This document shows positions 1-7,026 of a stretch of DNA of 15,408 bases, piece after piece (position 1 is the stretch's first letter; the number at the start of each line of letters is the position of its first letter). The notes under the pieces are model-generated. The model saw nothing but the letters and a program-made list of their open reading frames with translations. It was not told the DNA's origin and made no database searches. Both the position numbers and the translations under genes were made by a program. This DNA comes from an uncultured Porphyromonas sp. (GTDB taxonomy: Bacteria; Bacteroidota; Bacteroidia; Bacteroidales; Porphyromonadaceae), in NCBI GenBank assembly GCA_902465775.1, contig CABQOJ010000009.1, forward strand, positions 1 to 15,408, given 5' to 3'.

Positions 1-78
1 AAGCCGCTAACGCCCGACCAACTCCTCGCAGCGCTACCCACACTCCAGCATACGTTGGTCTACGCCATGATGGAGTGA
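1..78 (+). CDS. C-terminal end of an unidentified protein (partial)
   Basis: Reading from base 1, frame 1 is open for 25 codons and ends with TGA at 76-78. The visible tail has the ending LPTLQHTLVYAMME and looks like an amphipathic helix, which is plausible protein sequence. The gene starts outside the window, so its length and family cannot be judged, and I do not recognise it. If real, it converges on the lipoprotein gene that ends at 299. The 220-bp gap between them shows no strong terminator hairpin. The main doubt is that so short an open frame could arise by chance. Confidence 0.4.
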   Translation, partial: KPLTPDQLLAALPTLQHTLVYAMME

Positions 79-107
79 TTCTATCAAAGCCTAATTAGTA
101 GACGGTG

Positions 108-115
108 CAAAGGTA
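108..115 (-). promoter_or_regulatory. Possible Bacteroidetes -7 promoter element facing left
   Basis: The minus strand reads TACCTTTG followed by CACC, a perfect match to the Bacteroidetes -7 consensus TAnnTTTG. No TTTG-type -33 element is visible at the usual spacing. It points left, into the end of the rightward partial gene, and no credible leftward reading frame starts between it and the window edge. It may drive a gene further left, an antisense transcript, or nothing. Confidence 0.3.
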
Positions 116-298
116 ATAAGAGGACACTTAGAGTCTGAGCTCTAGTGCACTCAACGACACGCTGCAATCCGCAAGCATCTCAACAGACCCTAAAGAAGGA
201 CGGCACAACAAAAGCTTCAAACCTATAGAGCACAAAGTCCATAAGTCAGTGCAATCATCCGCTCCCAGCAAGTATTGTACGATACTAGGCAAGGGGAC

Positions 299-2665
299 TT
301 AGCGAACGCTCATCTGAGAGCGACCTTGTAGCTGTCCCGCAGCTTGCCGTGTGGGAGCACCACTTCCAGCGCCTAGTGTTTGTGTCTGGGTCTTGTTCTG
401 CTTATCGCCTTGATCCTTTTCCTTGGGCGGAGCGCCTATCTCAACATCTTCGCCACGCGCTCGCGCCTCTCGCTCCTCGGCACGTGAGGGGAGTCCCATG
501 ATCTTACGCTCACGGTCCGTCGGGTTCCACCGCTTGCCGTAGCGCTCCCGCATACGCTGAGCGTACTCCACGTTGAGGTCTCGCTTCTGATTAGCTGCGT
601 TAGCACTATTGCTATCACCCTCCGCTTGCTTATCGCCCTCCAGCCCCTTCGGACGTTGCTCTGCTAGAGGCGTACCATCGTATGCCCACTTCTGCTCTGT
701 GGCAAAGCGCGCCTGTACATTTACCGACTGAGGTAGATAGCGCACAGGCTCAGGAGGTGTCGCTGGGTAGATGCCCCCGTCCCAAGAGCCATTGCCATTT
801 AGATCTACGTACAGCTTGAGAAAGTAAGCTCCCGGAGCCAGTTCCTTAAAGGCAACCAGCCCTGCGCTGTCAGGCTGAGCAGTCGCCAAAATCTCCTCCT
901 TACTGCTGAGTAAGTAGACGTAGAGCGGATGGTCTGTAGGATGTCCCGTGAGCGTGATCGCGAGAGAGCCTAGCTCGGTCTCAGCGGCGATCTTGAGATC
1001 CTTCTGCACCGAAGCACTGGTTCCCCCATAGAGCCCCGTGATGGCAGCCGTATCTACCTCGAGTCGGTAGGTGGTGCCTGGCTCTTTGGCAAAGTCAACC
1101 AACCAGTGGCAGCGTCGCACGCTGTCAGGCAATAACTGGCAAGGGATCGGCTGCGGTACCGAATCGACCAACTTAGCGAGCTGCACTCGCGTCGTGTCAA
1201 TGGCTAGAATCGGCACATCATAGCTAATCCAAAGGGAGTCACGTGTCGTCTCCTTATGAATTCCTTCGTGCGAAAGAATCTTGACAGCCCCGAGCTCACT
1301 CTTTGTGTCTGCCAGAGCTGTGCTGTCACTAGCATGGCTGAGGCCATCGGCAGCTGTCTCGGTAGCTTCTACCTTCGGTTGCTTCTTTGGCTTTGCTTTA
1401 GCCTTTGCCGATTGCACTCTAGGAGCGTGCAGCGTCATCGTGTCGAGCTTGTTGATCGGACTACCGATCGAGTCGGTCGTCGGATAGGCGAACGCCACCA
1501 CCACGGAGTCTTTCGCTAGTGAGTCGTGGGGCGAGAGCCAGTAGGTGATACTCTTGCGATCTGTCGAGAGGTCGGGGTAGTAGCTCGTAGGCGTCGTCAA
1601 GTAGTCTGGCGCCAGGATCTTGAGCTGAGGCAGTGTGTCAAGAGGCTCCGTAAAGGTCGCCATGAGCGACATCGTATCTCGTCTTGCTAGTCGCTCGAGA
1701 CGGATAATGTCCGTCTTCGGATGTGTCAGCAGGAGGACGAGGTCGTTGGGCAGGTAAACGTAAGGCGAGACGCTGTCTCTGGCTGTGGCGACCGTGTCTT
1801 TCGCACTCTTCGGCGCTTTCTCCTTAACGAGCAAACTATCTGCACTCCCCCCAAGCGAATCCACAGCATGACCAACCGAATCCACCATATTACCAAGCGA
1901 ATCCGCAGGGTGCGCAAGCGAGTCCACCTTCGGCTCCTTGGCAGGAGTCAAGGCCGAGCGAAGCACCACCTCAGTACGGAAGCTATCGGGCGTGATGGCA
2001 AAGCTCTCGTTCGGATTGTTGTAGCTATAACTGCGATCCATATCAACCAGCGCGATAGCACGGTAGACACCGTCCCGCACATTTTGCAGAGTAAAGTGCC
2101 CCTTATCGTCCGTATAGGTCATGCGGGTCATCGGACGGTCTAGCGAGTCCGTAGGAATAGGCATATCATAGACACCCGCTAGGATATGAGACACCGGCTG
2201 TAGCGTATAGGCGTCGAGCACTCGCCCCGACACCTGCATCGTGTCCAGGTAGTCGCCCGTACTGAAGGCGTAGACATACTGCTCGATGTAGTTGCCCTCG
2301 TTGTAATCCTTGATCGCACGATTGAAGTTGATCGTGTAGGTCGTGTTTGCAATGAGACTATCCTGATAAGTGACGACCAGCTGCTTCTGATTGACCAAAG
2401 CCTTCGGCGGGATACGCTGTGGTGGCGAATAGATTATCTTGTCCTCACCGCGATCCAGCTGGATAAATTCGTCGAAAGTGATGCGCACACGATGCGTCGA
2501 GACATTTGTACTCCCCATCTCAGGTGCACAGCGAACCACCTTAGGCGGGGTCATATCGTAGGGCCCACCCTCAGGAGAGGAAAGCTTAGCACACCCCGCA
2601 GCGCCTAGGATTAGGAGCAGGAAGGCCACTAAGAGTGTGGATAAGTGCTGGTGCGAGTGAAGCAT
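299..2665 (-). CDS. Ig-like (Big_5) domain lipoprotein, conserved Bacteroidetes type
   Basis: This is a 788-residue predicted lipoprotein. The start gives a basic/polar N-end, a hydrophobic stretch (about 9-21) and a lipobox-like GAAGC with the modified Cys at 25, followed by SPEGGP and then TPPKVV. That pattern is typical of a conserved Bacteroidetes family with an N-terminal bacterial Ig-like (SbsA/Big_5) domain, here about residues 39-137. Residues about 145-210 resemble a carboxypeptidase-regulatory-like fold (SGRVLD ... GHFTLQNVRDGVYRAIAL). Residues about 565-660 form a second beta-rich module containing DLNGNGSWDGG, which resembles a calcium-binding loop. Low-complexity inserts lie at 241-300 (tandem repeat) and about 418-460 (Lys/Ala-rich), and the last 100 residues are Gln/Lys/Glu-rich and probably disordered. 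It is last in a leftward block, 20 bp after the YciO-type gene. Envelope location is inferred from the lipobox; no biochemical function is established from the sequence. Confidence 0.85.
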   Translation of the reverse strand: MLHSHQHLSTLLVAFLLLILGAAGCAKLSSPEGGPYDMTPPKVVRCAPEMGSTNVSTHRVRITFDEFIQLDRGEDKIIYSPPQRIPPKALVNQKQLVVTYQDSLIANTTYTINFNRAIKDYNEGNYIEQYVYAFSTGDYLDTMQVSGRVLDAYTLQPVSHILAGVYDMPIPTDSLDRPMTRMTYTDDKGHFTLQNVRDGVYRAIALVDMDRSYSYNNPNESFAITPDSFRTEVVLRSALTPAKEPKVDSLAHPADSLGNMVDSVGHAVDSLGGSADSLLVKEKAPKSAKDTVATARDSVSPYVYLPNDLVLLLTHPKTDIIRLERLARRDTMSLMATFTEPLDTLPQLKILAPDYLTTPTSYYPDLSTDRKSITYWLSPHDSLAKDSVVVAFAYPTTDSIGSPINKLDTMTLHAPRVQSAKAKAKPKKQPKVEATETAADGLSHASDSTALADTKSELGAVKILSHEGIHKETTRDSLWISYDVPILAIDTTRVQLAKLVDSVPQPIPCQLLPDSVRRCHWLVDFAKEPGTTYRLEVDTAAITGLYGGTSASVQKDLKIAAETELGSLAITLTGHPTDHPLYVYLLSSKEEILATAQPDSAGLVAFKELAPGAYFLKLYVDLNGNGSWDGGIYPATPPEPVRYLPQSVNVQARFATEQKWAYDGTPLAEQRPKGLEGDKQAEGDSNSANAANQKRDLNVEYAQRMRERYGKRWNPTDRERKIMGLPSRAEEREARARGEDVEIGAPPKEKDQGDKQNKTQTQTLGAGSGAPTRQAAGQLQGRSQMSVR
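1823..1927 (-). repeat. Five-unit 21-bp tandem repeat inside the lipoprotein gene
   Basis: Five consecutive 21-bp units encode the heptads VDSLAHP, ADSLGNM, VDSVGHA, VDSLGGS and ADSLLVK (residues 247-281). On the plus strand the shared core is close to ACCAAGCGAATCCAC, and the three central units are the best conserved. Unit length is a multiple of three, so gain or loss of units would keep the frame. The encoded segment is a polar linker between predicted domains. Confidence 0.85.
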
Positions 2666-2685
2666 ATGCAGTAGTGACGGTGTCG

Positions 2686-3288
2686 TTAGAAGGTTCCTTC
2701 ACGGAGAAGCTGCGGCTCCGCACCCGTACAGTCGATGATCGCGCTATGACCGCCCGGAGCCACATCGCCATCAATGATCAGATCCACCTGATGCCCGTAG
2801 TACTCCTCGATGAGCTCTGGATCAGTCAGATAGTTCGTGTCATACTCCTCAGGCAGGTCAGGCAGTGAGCCCGTCAGGAGCGGAGCCTCTAGCTCCTCCA
2901 GTATGATCCGCGTCACAGGGTGCTTGCAGAGCTGCACGCCCACCTCCTTGCGCTGGCGGAAGGGCGCCGGCAACGTCGTCGTCGGAGGCAATATATAGGT
3001 AGCCGGCTCGTACTTGCCCGACTTCATCAAGGCAAAAGTCTCATCCCCCAGCTTAGCATACTGCGCCACCTCGCCAAGGTCTTGGCACATGATCGCCAAC
3101 GTGTGGCGCTTGCTGTCCACCCCTTTGATCTGGCATACCTGCTCCACGGCACGCTTCTTCAGTGCCGAGCAGCCGAGCGCATAGCCTACACCCGTAGGAT
3201 AGATGATGACTCCCCCACTCTCCAGACATTGGACCACCTCACGCACCACAGCGTAGTCAGGCGTGTCAGCGTAGATCTTCGTTAGCAT
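2686..3288 (-). CDS. YciO-type Sua5/YciO/YrdC family protein (threonylcarbamoyl-AMP synthase-like)
   Basis: The 200-residue product covers one YrdC-like domain. Visible family blocks are GGVIIYPTGVGYALGC (25-40), CQIKGVDSKRHTLAIMC (52-68), ATYILP (96-101), VGVQLCKHP (117-125), a divergent TGSLPDLP (139-146) and GGHSAIIDCT (179-188), ending in LLREGTF. Known TsaC/Sua5 enzymes make threonylcarbamoyl-AMP for the t6A modification of tRNA and usually carry PTDT and a SAN-type motif. Here these read PTGV and GSL. Overall the sequence resembles E. coli YciO (YPTDSGYALGC, TLMCRDL), whose role is less clear. The ATG at 3286-3288 lies 6 bp after the nfo stop, so the two are probably co-transcribed. Annotation as the essential tRNA enzyme would be risky; the family call itself is firm. 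Confidence 0.85.
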   Translation of the reverse strand: MLTKIYADTPDYAVVREVVQCLESGGVIIYPTGVGYALGCSALKKRAVEQVCQIKGVDSKRHTLAIMCQDLGEVAQYAKLGDETFALMKSGKYEPATYILPPTTTLPAPFRQRKEVGVQLCKHPVTRIILEELEAPLLTGSLPDLPEEYDTNYLTDPELIEEYYGHQVDLIIDGDVAPGGHSAIIDCTGAEPQLLREGTF

Positions 3289-3294
3289 AGCGTA

Positions 3295-4152
3295 TTAGAG
3301 CGCATAGAGGTAAGCGATCTCCTCAGCCCAGAGCTCAGGCACTGGCGTCTCCAGGACGATCGGGATATTGTCTAGGTGCGGGTCGTCCATCAGCATTTTG
3401 AATAACTCCGTACCCATAAAGCCCTTGCCGATAGACTCGTGCCGATCCACACGCGTGCCCAAGTCCTTCTTACTGTCATTCAGATGGATCGCGCAGAGCT
3501 TGTCGTAGCCGACGATATCGTCGAAGGCTTGCCACATAGCCGTGTAGCCATCCGCTGTACGTATCTCATAGCCAGCCGCCAGCGTGTGTGCCGTGTCGAT
3601 ACAGACGCCCACACGGCTAGCGTCATCAACGTGCGAGATGATGTAAGCGAGCTGCTCGAAGGTGTAGCCCACGTTGGTTCCTTGACCCGCCACATTCTCC
3701 AGCACCAGCTTGACACCCTCCGACTCAGCCAAGACGGCATTCATCTCAGCTGCGATGTACTCCATGCACTGCTCCTCGGAGATCTCCTTGAGGTGGCTCC
3801 CAGGATGGAAGTTGAGCAAGCTCAGCCCGAGCTGCTCACAGCGGTGCATCTCGTCGATCATAGCTCGGCGACTACGCAGACGCTTCGCAGCGTCCGCATT
3901 ACCTATATTATATAGGTAGCTCGCATGGGGCAGGATATGCTCCCGTCGGATGCCCACCTGGTCACAGTTTGCGATGAAAGCATCGATCTGCTCCTTGGTA
4001 TAAGGCTTAGCCTGCCACTGACGCTGATTCTTGAGAAAGAAAGCGAAGGCACGTGCGCCCAGTTCGCCAGCACGCAGCGGCGCCTCCTCCACGCCACCTG
4101 CAGCGCTCACGTGCGCTCCGATATATTTATTAGGATGTTTGGTGTAGCTCAT
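3295..4152 (-). CDS. nfo: Endonuclease IV (AP endonuclease)
   Basis: Endonuclease IV cuts DNA 5' of abasic sites in base excision repair, using three metal ions (usually zinc). I chose the ATG at 4150-4152 (MSYTKHPNKYIGAHVSAAGG), giving 285 residues, the same length as E. coli Nfo. The longer open frame to 4251 would add 33 residues unlike the family and would cross the probable promoter at 4188-4195. All nine metal ligands are in place by motif and spacing: His76, His116 (HPGSH), Glu152 (ENVAGQG), Asp186 and His189 (DTAHTLAAGY), His223 (HLNDSK), Asp236 and His238 (RVDRHESIG), and Glu268 (LETP). It is first in a leftward block with the YciO-type and lipoprotein genes. The lack of other repair genes nearby says little about its regulation. 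Confidence 0.97.
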   Translation of the reverse strand: MSYTKHPNKYIGAHVSAAGGVEEAPLRAGELGARAFAFFLKNQRQWQAKPYTKEQIDAFIANCDQVGIRREHILPHASYLYNIGNADAAKRLRSRRAMIDEMHRCEQLGLSLLNFHPGSHLKEISEEQCMEYIAAEMNAVLAESEGVKLVLENVAGQGTNVGYTFEQLAYIISHVDDASRVGVCIDTAHTLAAGYEIRTADGYTAMWQAFDDIVGYDKLCAIHLNDSKKDLGTRVDRHESIGKGFMGTELFKMLMDDPHLDNIPIVLETPVPELWAEEIAYLYAL

Positions 4153-4187
4153 GATGAAAACGGCTAGTGATATAACCCTAGCTCTCG

Positions 4188-4195
4188 CAAAGATA
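4188..4195 (-). promoter_or_regulatory. Putative -7 promoter element of nfo
   Basis: The minus strand reads TATCTTTG followed by C, an exact match to the Bacteroidetes -7 consensus TAnnTTTG. It lies 35 bp upstream of the chosen nfo start, so a short leader is expected. No clear TTTG-type -33 element is seen about 20 bp further upstream. It would drive the nfo, YciO-type and lipoprotein genes. Confidence 0.6.
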
Positions 4196-4321
4196 CAAAA
4201 TGACCCCGAAAGAAGCGCCCTCCCCGAAATCTCCTCAAGACCGCAAGTCACTACACGTCGGACTGTTACTCGTCATGGATTTAACAGAGGCACGATTACC
4301 ACCGATAATTCTGATTGCTCT

Positions 4322-4450
4322 GACTCCCTCGGGAGGAGTTTTTTGTTTTCCACGGAGGAAATGGGAAATTCTTCGGACTTATGATTTCATTCTTCCGAAG
4401 TTTCATTTGACTCTTCGGAAGAGTTTTTCTTTTCCCCGGAGGAGTCGGAA
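4322..4450 (+). repeat. Cluster of degenerate terminator-like hairpin repeats
   Basis: Two related copies of about 42-46 bp lie in the same direction, at 4322-4367 and 4409-4450. Each has a short stem (ACTCC/GGAGT at 4323-4339; ACTCTT-CGG-AAGAGT at 4410-4424), a T-run, then TTTTCC, CGGAGGA and GGAA. The spacer between them holds further CTTCGGA and CTTCCGAAG elements, and CCGGA/TCCGA words continue to about 4490. The form is that of rightward intrinsic terminators, yet no rightward gene lies upstream within the gap. They may be an intergenic repeat family or a small RNA locus. Confidence 0.65.
4391..4422. repeat. 10-bp perfect inverted repeat
   Basis: TCTTCCGAAG (4391-4400) and CTTCGGAAGA (4413-4422) are exact reverse complements with a 12-base loop. 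The right arm overlaps the shorter ACTCTT/AAGAGT hairpin at 4410-4424, so the two folds exclude each other. This could be an operator, a switching structure, or just two copies of a repeat in opposite directions. Confidence 0.6.
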
Positions 4451-4575
4451 TGACCGGACGTCTTGGAAGCGCTCCGAAAGATACGTTTTCCGACCAACTT
4501 GGCGAAAAATATCAAACGATTTGCAGGCTTAGCACAGACACGTACTAATCGATCCCTTTTTCTATCTCGTTTGCT

Positions 4576-4583
4576 TACATTTG
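4576..4583 (+). promoter_or_regulatory. Putative -7 promoter element of the TonB receptor gene
   Basis: TACATTTG followed by CG matches the Bacteroidetes -7 consensus TAnnTTTG exactly. Transcription would start near 4590, leaving a leader of roughly 18 bases before the ATG at 4608. A -33 TTTG is not evident; the expected place is T-rich. The possible TTG start at 4581 lies inside this element, which argues for the later ATG. Confidence 0.55.
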
Positions 4584-4607
4584 CGCCCAGTAATCCATTT
4601 TCAATAC

Positions 4608-6959
4608 ATGATGAAGCTAAGAAAACTACTTTTTGCCCCCTTGGCGAGTCTACTCTTCTTGCCACTCTACGGGGCTATTGACGAGACACCCGTGGTCACG
4701 GACTCGGTAATGAGCTATGAGCTGGACGAGGTGCGGGTGATCACGAGCCGTCCACTACTACGCCAGGCGGGTCTGCTGATGAGCACGCCTGGCGCTATGA
4801 GTCTGGTGACTCCGACCATGCTACGAGAGTATGACATCAAGCATCCCTCAGACTTGACGGGCGTGGTGCCTAATCTCTACATGCCAGACTACGGCTCGCG
4901 TCTCACCTCGCCGATCTATATGCGTGGTATCGGGACGCGTAGTGGAGGTCAGTCCACCGCTTTCTTTATCGATGGGGTGCCTGTACTCAACCAGTCGATC
5001 AATCGCTACCTCCTCGGCATTGAGTCTATTGAAGTGATGAGCGGTGCGCACAGTAACATCTATGGTCGCAACGCTATGGCGGGAACGATCCTGCTGACCT
5101 CTCGTTCGCCTATTGACGACCCCGCACTGGATGTAACGGCTAGAGCCGGCAATCACGGGATCATCGAGGGAGCGGCGCGACTAGCACACGCCTTTAACTC
5201 CAAAGTGGGTCTGGCCCTCGGTGGGTACTATAATAGGAATAATGGGTTCTATACGAATGCTTTCGACGGTCGTCCTGCTGATGCGGAGGAGGCGTATGGC
5301 GCTAACCTACACTTCGAGTGGCGCCCCGATGCGACGCAAAGACTTCGCCTAGCTGGCGTATGGGATGGGGTACATCAGGGAGCATTTCCCTATGCGATGA
5401 TCAACCCCAAGAGTGGCGAGACGATGCCGATCAACTACAACGCCCCGGGCTCCTACGACCGCACCATCGGTGAGGCGCGCCTGGCTTATGACAAGAGCTG
5501 GGACGAGATACGTCTAGACTTCACCACGAGCTACCAAGCGCTCAGAGACAATATGCTGATGGATCAGGACTACACGGCTCGGGATATCTTTACGATCAAC
5601 CAAAAGCAACATCAAGATGCGGTGACGGCAGACCTCATCTTGCGAAACCGTGAGCAGACGACCTACAACTGGACTGTGGGTGTCAATGGTATCTACCAGA
5701 TGAACCATATGGAGGTGCCGGTAGCGATACGCCCCGACGGCTTGATGGCAATGATACAGCCTGGTCTGAACAAGGCAAACAAGAATGACAAGGTGCCTGT
5801 ACTCCTGACAGTCGATGCCTCTAAGGAGCGCCTGAACAACAACGTTTTTGACAAGCGTAGCTACGGTGTAGCGCTCTATCACGAGAGCAACCTGCACGAG
5901 CCGTTTGGCTGGACAGGCTTTGACCTGAACTTAGGCGTACGCCTTGATGCGGAGCGTCAGGCGATGGACTTCGATAGCGACTTTAGCCTAGGGCTAGACG
6001 TGGCGCCTAAGAAAAAACCCAATGCGAAGCGTCACTTTGATATAACTAGCCGTCTGATGGGTGAGGGTGGCTATCAGGACTTCTTCCAGATCCTACCGAA
6101 GCTCTCGCTAAGCTATCGTCCCTCGGCTGGTAGCTACCTCTTTGTCGCAGCCTCTAAGAGCTACAAGACGGGAGGATACAATGAGCAGATGATGACGGAG
6201 GTGCTCATGCAGCAGGCTCAGCGCGAGATGATGGCGTTGGTTATGTCGCAGGGCAAGCAGCAGCCACAGGTGCAGACGGGCGATGCGAACCTAGCAGCCT
6301 TCAAGCCGGAGCATGCCTACAATCTAGAGCTGGGCGGACGACTCCTGACGCTACAGGATCGCTTCTTCGTATCGGCTACGCTCTTCGGCTCATGGATACG
6401 AGACCTACAGGTGGCTCGCTTCGTGACGACGGGTACGGGTCGTACGACGGTCAATGCGGGTAAGGCGCTCTCGCTCGGTGCTGAGGCGAGTGTCAAGGCT
6501 CGTCTATGGCGCTCGCTAACGATCTCGGCGCAGTATGGCTATACGCATGCAACCTTCCAGGACTACCTCACGAGCCGTGCCAATCCTCAGGGTGGCGATC
6601 CGATAGAGGTGAACTACAAGGGGAACTTTATCCCTTACGTTCCTGCGCATACCTACGCTACGATGCTTCAGCTGAACGAACCTATCCAGACTTCTTGGCT
6701 CAAGGGCGTACTTGCTTCCGTAGAACTACGTGGTAACGGACCGATCTACTGGGACTCGGAGAATAAGCATCATCAAGATCCCTACATGACGCTCGGAGCT
6801 CGCCTCGGCGTACGTCTCCCCTACGTCACCGTAGCTATCTGGGGTCGTAACCTGACGGACACGCGCTATGCGACCTTCTACTTCCAGTCGTTTGGCAATT
6901 CGTTCCTCCAGCAGGCTCAGCCACGCACCTTCGGGGCAGACCTCTCCTTCCACTTCTAG
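4608..6959 (+). CDS. TonB-dependent outer-membrane receptor
   Basis: The 783-residue product has a signal peptide (basic MMKLRKLL, hydrophobic core, likely cleavage after YGA near residue 23). A plug domain spans about 38-168, with IYMRGIGTRSG (103-113), FFIDGVPV (119-126) and IESIEVMSG...IYGRNAMAGTI (138-161). A 22-strand-type barrel follows, ending in GADLSFHF with a C-terminal Phe, as expected for outer-membrane insertion by BAM. Such receptors import iron chelates, vitamins or sugars using TonB energy. There is no N-terminal carboxypeptidase-like domain and no SusD-like partner beside it, which makes a sugar-utilisation pair less likely, but the substrate cannot be told. I chose ATG 4608 (ATG 4611 is also possible) over an upstream TTG at 4581 because the signal peptide fits better and the TTG lies in the promoter. 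It is a single rightward gene between leftward ones. Confidence 0.93.
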   Translation: MMKLRKLLFAPLASLLFLPLYGAIDETPVVTDSVMSYELDEVRVITSRPLLRQAGLLMSTPGAMSLVTPTMLREYDIKHPSDLTGVVPNLYMPDYGSRLTSPIYMRGIGTRSGGQSTAFFIDGVPVLNQSINRYLLGIESIEVMSGAHSNIYGRNAMAGTILLTSRSPIDDPALDVTARAGNHGIIEGAARLAHAFNSKVGLALGGYYNRNNGFYTNAFDGRPADAEEAYGANLHFEWRPDATQRLRLAGVWDGVHQGAFPYAMINPKSGETMPINYNAPGSYDRTIGEARLAYDKSWDEIRLDFTTSYQALRDNMLMDQDYTARDIFTINQKQHQDAVTADLILRNREQTTYNWTVGVNGIYQMNHMEVPVAIRPDGLMAMIQPGLNKANKNDKVPVLLTVDASKERLNNNVFDKRSYGVALYHESNLHEPFGWTGFDLNLGVRLDAERQAMDFDSDFSLGLDVAPKKKPNAKRHFDITSRLMGEGGYQDFFQILPKLSLSYRPSAGSYLFVAASKSYKTGGYNEQMMTEVLMQQAQREMMALVMSQGKQQPQVQTGDANLAAFKPEHAYNLELGGRLLTLQDRFFVSATLFGSWIRDLQVARFVTTGTGRTTVNAGKALSLGAEASVKARLWRSLTISAQYGYTHATFQDYLTSRANPQGGDPIEVNYKGNFIPYVPAHTYATMLQLNEPIQTSWLKGVLASVELRGNGPIYWDSENKHHQDPYMTLGARLGVRLPYVTVAIWGRNLTDTRYATFYFQSFGNSFLQQAQPRTFGADLSFHF

Positions 6960-6984
6960 AGAGGCTTCGGTTAGCCCATTTCAC

Positions 6985-7026
6985 AAGAATAGCCACCCAT
7001 TCGCTGTAGAGAGGGTGGCTATTCTT
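6985..7026. terminator. Bidirectional intrinsic terminator hairpin
   Basis: AAGAATAGCCACCC (6985-6998) and GGGTGGCTATTCTT (7013-7026) form a perfect 14-bp stem with a 14-base loop. It lies 25 bp after the TonB receptor stop and its right arm overlaps the stop codon of the leftward O-antigen ligase-like gene (7025-7027). The A/T-rich outer ends of the stem (AAGAAT/ATTCTT) supply a weak U-run in either direction, so it can serve both converging genes. Confidence 0.8.

Larger units (their letters stand above)
4153..4607. other. Divergent intergenic region with promoters and hairpin repeats
   Basis: This 455-bp stretch separates leftward nfo from the rightward TonB receptor. It carries a -7 type promoter element at each end (4188-4195 leftward, 4576-4583 rightward) and a cluster of degenerate hairpin repeats at 4322-4450. 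Bases 4200-4320 show nothing recognisable. Reading frames here of up to about 110 codons translate the repeats into low-complexity sequence (FCFPRRKWE and FSFPRRSRN), so they are not called as genes. Confidence 0.75.

Noticed and set aside
1721..2143. Rightward open frame of 140 codons opposite the lipoprotein gene
   Set aside because: It is an Arg/His-rich antisense reading with no family features; the leftward gene explains the region.
3439..3915. Rightward open frame of 158 codons opposite nfo
   Set aside because: It is an antisense shadow of a gene whose metal-binding residues are all in place.
4153..4251. N-terminal extension of nfo by 33 codons
   Set aside because: The extra residues do not resemble the family, the chosen start gives the exact usual length, and the extension covers a -7 promoter element.
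4200..4532. Rightward open frame of 110 codons in the divergent gap
   Set aside because: Its translation mirrors the hairpin repeats (FCFPRRKWE, FSFPRRSRN), it has no recognisable domain, and it overlaps the nfo upstream region and the repeats.
4387..4665. Leftward open frame of 92 codons
   Set aside because: Its low-complexity Ser/Glu tail comes from the repeat DNA, and it overlaps the start of the well-supported TonB receptor and its promoter.
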